Shown piece after piece: positions 60,678 to 64,000 of a stretch of 64,000 nt of DNA; the stretch's first letter is position 1; each line of letters starts with the position of its first letter. The position numbers were made by a program, and so were the translations under genes. Origin of the DNA: PALSA-1353 sp050012375 (GTDB taxonomy: Bacteria > Planctomycetota > Phycisphaerae > Tepidisphaerales > Tepidisphaeraceae). The stretch spans positions 1 through 64,000 of the forward strand of contig JBEKHH010000015.1 of assembly GCA_050012375.1 (NCBI GenBank), given 5' to 3'. The notes under the pieces are model-generated. The model ran no database searches and had not been told where the DNA came from. It saw only the letters and a program-made list of their open reading frames with translations.

Positions 60678-63386
60678 CTAATGCTCTGTCTCTTCCGGAT
60701 GGGAATCTGAAACAGGTTCCAGCGGTTTGGGTTGGCCGTTGTTGGCGCCGTTTAGGCCCAGCTCTTCGGTTAGCTTGGCGGGGACTTCGGCGGTGTTCTT
60801 GCATTTGGGATAGGCGCTGCAGCCGAGGAATCTGCCGCGGCGGCCGGTGCGGATGACCATCGGCTTGCCGCATTCATCGCAGTCGATGTCCGTGGCGATG
60901 GGACCGTTGCCGTTGCCATTGCTCGTGGGGGCCACGCCGCCGTTAAGCTTGGCCACCATTTTCGCTGCCTTGTCTCCGCCTTCTTTCAGCAGAGGGATCA
61001 GGGCCTCAACCGTCTTCAAATCATCGCCGGTCATCTTCACAACCTGCTTGGTGGCGCGGCATTTTGGAAATGCGCTGCATCCGAGGAACGGCCCGCGTTT
61101 GCTGTCGCGAAGGATCATCGGGCTTTGGCATTTCTCGCATTTGATGGCGGTCAGCACCTTCGGCTTGGGCGCCATGGGCATGCCCTGCTTGTCGAGATTG
61201 ATGATCGTCTCGCATTCGCGCGTGCCGTCGGGCTTCTTCAGCATGTATCCGCTGCAACCGAGGAATTCGCCGAAGCGGCCCTTCATCTTGCGCATCTCGC
61301 GGCCGCAGTTGGGGCATTTGAATTCGCTTTTCTCCTGCATCTTCGGCTTGCCCTGCTTGTCGACGGCCTTGATGCCGTCGCATTGGGGATAGTTGCTGCA
61401 AGAGAGGAAGAACCCGTTCTTGCTGATGCGATAGACCATCGGCGAGCCGCATTTTTCGCAGGTGTATGGCGAAGGGCTCCCGCCGGCGTGCTCGAGCTTG
61501 TCGAGGGCTTCATCCACGGTTTCGTGGAACGGGCCGTAAAAGTCTTTCAGGAGCTTGATCCAATCGAGATGTTTTTCCTCGATCTCATCGAGCTTGAGTT
61601 CCATGCCGGCCGTGAACTGGACGTTCATGATCTCGGGAAAAGCCTGCAATAGTTTGTCGGTGACGATCGAGCCCAGCATCGTCGCGTGGAAACGGCGATT
61701 GATCTGCTCGACATACTCGCGATCCTGAATCGTCTGAATGATCGATGCGTACGTGCTGGGCCGACCGATGCCGAGGCGCTCCAGGTCCTTGACCAGCGAG
61801 GCCTCGCTGAATCTTGGGGGGGGCTGGGAGAAGTGCTGGGTGGGGTTCAGCTCGATGGGGAAGACGGCCTTGCCCTGGGACAATTCGGGCAGAAGCTGGT
61901 CACCGCTGCTGACGCCGACGACTTTCATGAATCCGTCGAAGACGAGTTTGCGTCCGACGGCGCGGAAGACGGCTTGGCCGGCGGGCGTCTTTGCAAGAAT
62001 CGTCGCCGTGGTCGCGTCGAATTCAGCGGGGGCCATCTGGCAGGAGACGAAACGGTTCCAGATGAGCTGATAAAGCCGGGAATCGTCGGGGCCAAGCCTG
62101 GCGTGGGCAGCGGCTGGGGTGAAGCTCAGGTCCGTCGGACGGATTGCCTCGTGGGCTTCCTGCGCGGATTTGTTGCTCGAGGCGTAGACGTTGGCCTTTT
62201 CGGGCAAGTACCGATCGCCAAATGTTTTGGCAATGTACGACCGGGCCATGGATATTGCGTCGGGCGACAGGTTGGTGCTGTCGGTTCGCATGTAAGTGAT
62301 GTGGCCGGATTCGTACAGGCCCTGGGCGGTCCGCATGGTTCGCTGTGCCGGGAAGCTAAGGCGGCTGCTGGCTGCCTGCTGAAGGGTGCTGGTGATGAAC
62401 GGGGCGGAGGGCTTGCTCGTCGCACGGTTGGTCTCGATGCCCTGGACGGTGAAAGGGGGGGCCTTTTCGATTCGGCCAACGAATTTGGTCAATTTTGTCG
62501 CGGGGCCCTTGCCTTGCGGATCGTCGGTGGTCTGATCCTGCGCGACGAGAAAGCCCAAAGCCTCGGCAGCGGCGCGGGCGACGGCCTTGTTTTTGGCTTC
62601 GAATTTGTTACCGGCAAATTCGACCAACTCGGCGGCGAAGGTGGAATTGTCGGCAAGCCATTTGTCCCGTTCAGCTTTGGTACGTTCGCCGTTGCCGGTG
62701 TTGACGAGGAAATCGGCCCACTGATTGGCGAGGGCGGGGGCATTTTTGGCATCCGGGGTGAAGATGCCGACGATTTTCCAAAATTCATCGGGGATGAAGG
62801 CTTCGATTTCACGTTCGCGATCGACGATGAGCCGGACGGCCACCGATTGCACGCGGCCGGCGGAGAGGCCCTTTGCCACCTTCCGCCAGAGCAGGGGGCT
62901 GATCTCGTAGCCGACGATGCGGTCGAGAATGCGGCGAGCCTGCTGGGCGTTGACCCGGTCTATATCTATAGGGTGTGGCTTGAGGAACGCCTTTTGGATT
63001 TCGCTCTTGGTGATGGCGTTGAAGATGACGCGGAAAACCCGTTCATCGGGGATGCCGAGGGCTTCCTTCAAGTGCCAGGCAATGGCCTCGCCTTCACGGT
63101 CTAGGTCGGTGGCCAGATAAACCTTGTCGCTCTCCTTGGCCAGCTTTTTCAGTTCGCCGATGACCTTGTTTCGGTTTTCCAGGATTTGATAGTCGGGCTG
63201 GAAGGTTTTGAGATCGACGCCCATTCCCTTTGAAGGCAGATCGCGGACGTGGCCCATGCTGGCCTTGACGACGTATCCATCGCCGAGGAATTTGTTGATC
63301 GTCTTGGCCTTGGCGGGCGATTCGACGATGACGAGATGTTTTCCGCTCTTGCGTGCCATGGGTTTACGTTCGACGCGGCGGGCCAT
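60678..63386 (-). CDS. topA: DNA topoisomerase I
   Basis: Relaxes negative supercoils. 902 residues: N-terminal Toprim domain (HLVIVESPAKAKTI, LATDLDREGEAIAWHL), the central gate region with AQQARRILDRIVGYEISPLL in reduced form and SAGRVQSVAVRL, the catalytic Tyr in ITYMRTDSTNLS, and four C-terminal zinc ribbons (CEKCGSPM..., CPNCGREM..., CEKCQSPM..., CDECGKPM...). The start at 63386 is used. An in-frame ATG at 63359 is closer to the conserved N-terminus, and neither has an obvious ribosome binding site. Confidence 0.96.
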   Translation of the reverse strand: MARRVERKPMARKSGKHLVIVESPAKAKTINKFLGDGYVVKASMGHVRDLPSKGMGVDLKTFQPDYQILENRNKVIGELKKLAKESDKVYLATDLDREGEAIAWHLKEALGIPDERVFRVIFNAITKSEIQKAFLKPHPIDIDRVNAQQARRILDRIVGYEISPLLWRKVAKGLSAGRVQSVAVRLIVDREREIEAFIPDEFWKIVGIFTPDAKNAPALANQWADFLVNTGNGERTKAERDKWLADNSTFAAELVEFAGNKFEAKNKAVARAAAEALGFLVAQDQTTDDPQGKGPATKLTKFVGRIEKAPPFTVQGIETNRATSKPSAPFITSTLQQAASSRLSFPAQRTMRTAQGLYESGHITYMRTDSTNLSPDAISMARSYIAKTFGDRYLPEKANVYASSNKSAQEAHEAIRPTDLSFTPAAAHARLGPDDSRLYQLIWNRFVSCQMAPAEFDATTATILAKTPAGQAVFRAVGRKLVFDGFMKVVGVSSGDQLLPELSQGKAVFPIELNPTQHFSQPPPRFSEASLVKDLERLGIGRPSTYASIIQTIQDREYVEQINRRFHATMLGSIVTDKLLQAFPEIMNVQFTAGMELKLDEIEEKHLDWIKLLKDFYGPFHETVDEALDKLEHAGGSPSPYTCEKCGSPMVYRISKNGFFLSCSNYPQCDGIKAVDKQGKPKMQEKSEFKCPNCGREMRKMKGRFGEFLGCSGYMLKKPDGTRECETIINLDKQGMPMAPKPKVLTAIKCEKCQSPMILRDSKRGPFLGCSAFPKCRATKQVVKMTGDDLKTVEALIPLLKEGGDKAAKMVAKLNGGVAPTSNGNGNGPIATDIDCDECGKPMVIRTGRRGRFLGCSAYPKCKNTAEVPAKLTEELGLNGANNGQPKPLEPVSDSHPEETEH

Positions 63387-63809
63387 TTTTATTGGCTACC
63401 GTGGCTCGTATCGACCGATCCATGGCAATTCTTCACGAATTAGCTGGATGCGCCGATCGACCAGGGCGGGGCAGTCTCCGGACCTAACAGCTACCTGTCA
63501 AGGGCCTCCTGCCCATAAAACTCCGCCTCATATGTACGGGCATTGGTGGCGTTAGTTCAAATCCTCCGCAGCCACTGCGGCTATTGGCTGCATATGGAAT
63601 ATGGATATAAGTTATTTATTTGCAGAATGTTAAATGACATGTAAAAAAGAAATGAGCCAGTTGCGAATTGAAGCGGACTGAACCGTGGAATCACTCGATT
63701 CTGATCGGGGTGAAAAAAACTTGGCACAGGTCGTGTTTTGTGTCCGCCAGCACCTATTTGTGGGGGTGCAGAGCCGCAGTTCCAGCGTGCAACGCGATCG
63801 GACGGCACC
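63387..63809. other. Intergenic region between recG and topA
   Basis: More AT-rich than its surroundings around 63600-63660. A GCAGCCA/TGGCTGC stem (63568-63591) could be a terminator or regulator. No gene is supported. The promoter of topA, if separate, should lie here. Confidence 0.45.
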
Positions 63810-64000
63810 TCAGCCAACGTGCACAAGATCCAGCGTCTTGCCAAATTGAGCGAATAGGGCCGTTCGCAAATAAGCGCGCGATGGGTCAGCGAGCTTGGGA
63901 TCGTCGGCAAGCAGAAACTGCGCGTCCTCTTTAGCCAATTGGAGCAAATCCAGTTCGCTGGTGATGTCGGCCAGCTTGAATTCCGGCAGGCCGTGCTGGC
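63810..64000 (-). CDS. recG: ATP-dependent DNA helicase RecG, C-terminal end (partial)
   Basis: The last 62 residues of a gene entering from the right edge. The frame reads QHGLPEFKLADITSELDLL, then LAKEDAQFLLADDPKL and ends TLDLVHVG before a TGA at 63812-63810. This matches the C-terminal end of RecG, which remodels stalled forks and Holliday junctions. The rest is outside the window. Confidence 0.85.
   Translation of the reverse strand, partial: QHGLPEFKLADITSELDLLQLAKEDAQFLLADDPKLADPSRAYLRTALFAQFGKTLDLVHVG

Noticed and set aside
62959..62971. TCTATATCTATAG inside topA, as in the 45-bp repeat
   Set aside because: It encodes the conserved PIDIDRV stretch of topoisomerase I and the flanks do not match the repeat, so it is most likely chance codon use.
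63551..63574. tRNA T-loop-like TTCAAATCC sequence
   Set aside because: The flanking bases do not form a T-stem (only two of five pairs), so I do not call a tRNA fragment.
63581..63910. 109-codon minus-strand frame beside the right edge
   Set aside because: It overlaps the recG 3' end in another frame. The recG frame has clear similarity.

Overview
The window is about 64 kb of G+C-rich bacterial chromosome. It most likely comes from a planctomycete of the Phycisphaerae or a close relative. This placement is an inference from several features: a HYExAFE-family protein, alternative complex III joined to a caa3-type oxidase, an FHA-GAF histidine kinase, an enlarged SecE, an EF-Tu with a divergent switch I, and many dispersed palindromic intergenic repeats. 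No 16S rRNA is present to confirm it. I see no phage, plasmid origin, complete insertion sequence or CRISPR array.

Layout. (1) 0.4-3.5 kb holds a translation block, rpsP-trmD-rplS, then a YraN-like protein and tatD. (2) 3.6-7.1 kb, minus strand, is a small flagellar group with a short ORF, a very long fliD and fliS. (3) 7.3-11.1 kb carries rph, rsmD, the HYExAFE gene, three small exported or membrane proteins (two are paralogues) and bioB. (4) 11.2-17.1 kb, minus strand, has an FHA-GAF histidine kinase, an outer-membrane barrel protein and mfd. (5) 17.4-31.5 kb is one respiratory cluster: actABCDEF, a small membrane protein, SCO, coxB (with fused cytochrome c), coxA (A2 type), coxC, a subunit IV and a second subunit-III-like protein. 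Quinol oxidation by alternative complex III would pass electrons through cytochrome c domains to the oxidase. (6) 31.6-40.6 kb is mixed: a membrane protein, priA, lysine 6-aminotransferase, a degenerate DUF3987-type protein, an Mrr restriction nuclease next to a tRNA 3'-half fragment (probably a decayed island), and a 2-hydroxyacid dehydrogenase. (7) 41-55 kb is the classic tRNA-Thr-tuf-rpmG-tRNA-Trp-secE-nusG-rplKAJL-rpoBC block, with good promoter and terminator candidates. (8) 55-64 kb, minus strand, has a B12-binding radical SAM protein and a TetR regulator sharing a candidate operator, a histidine phosphatase, a GT-C glycosyltransferase, topA and the 3' end of recG.

The most unusual signals are mainly outside the well-known genes. 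Several families of dispersed repeats are present, including a stem-loop followed by GCTAAA in eight places, and a long inverted repeat in which two unrelated genes terminate. A 45-bp repeat occurs twice. The TetR gene and its neighbour share a 22-bp site. EF-Tu has lost its usual RGITI switch I motif. The HYExAFE protein shows a PD-(D/E)XK-like residue pattern.
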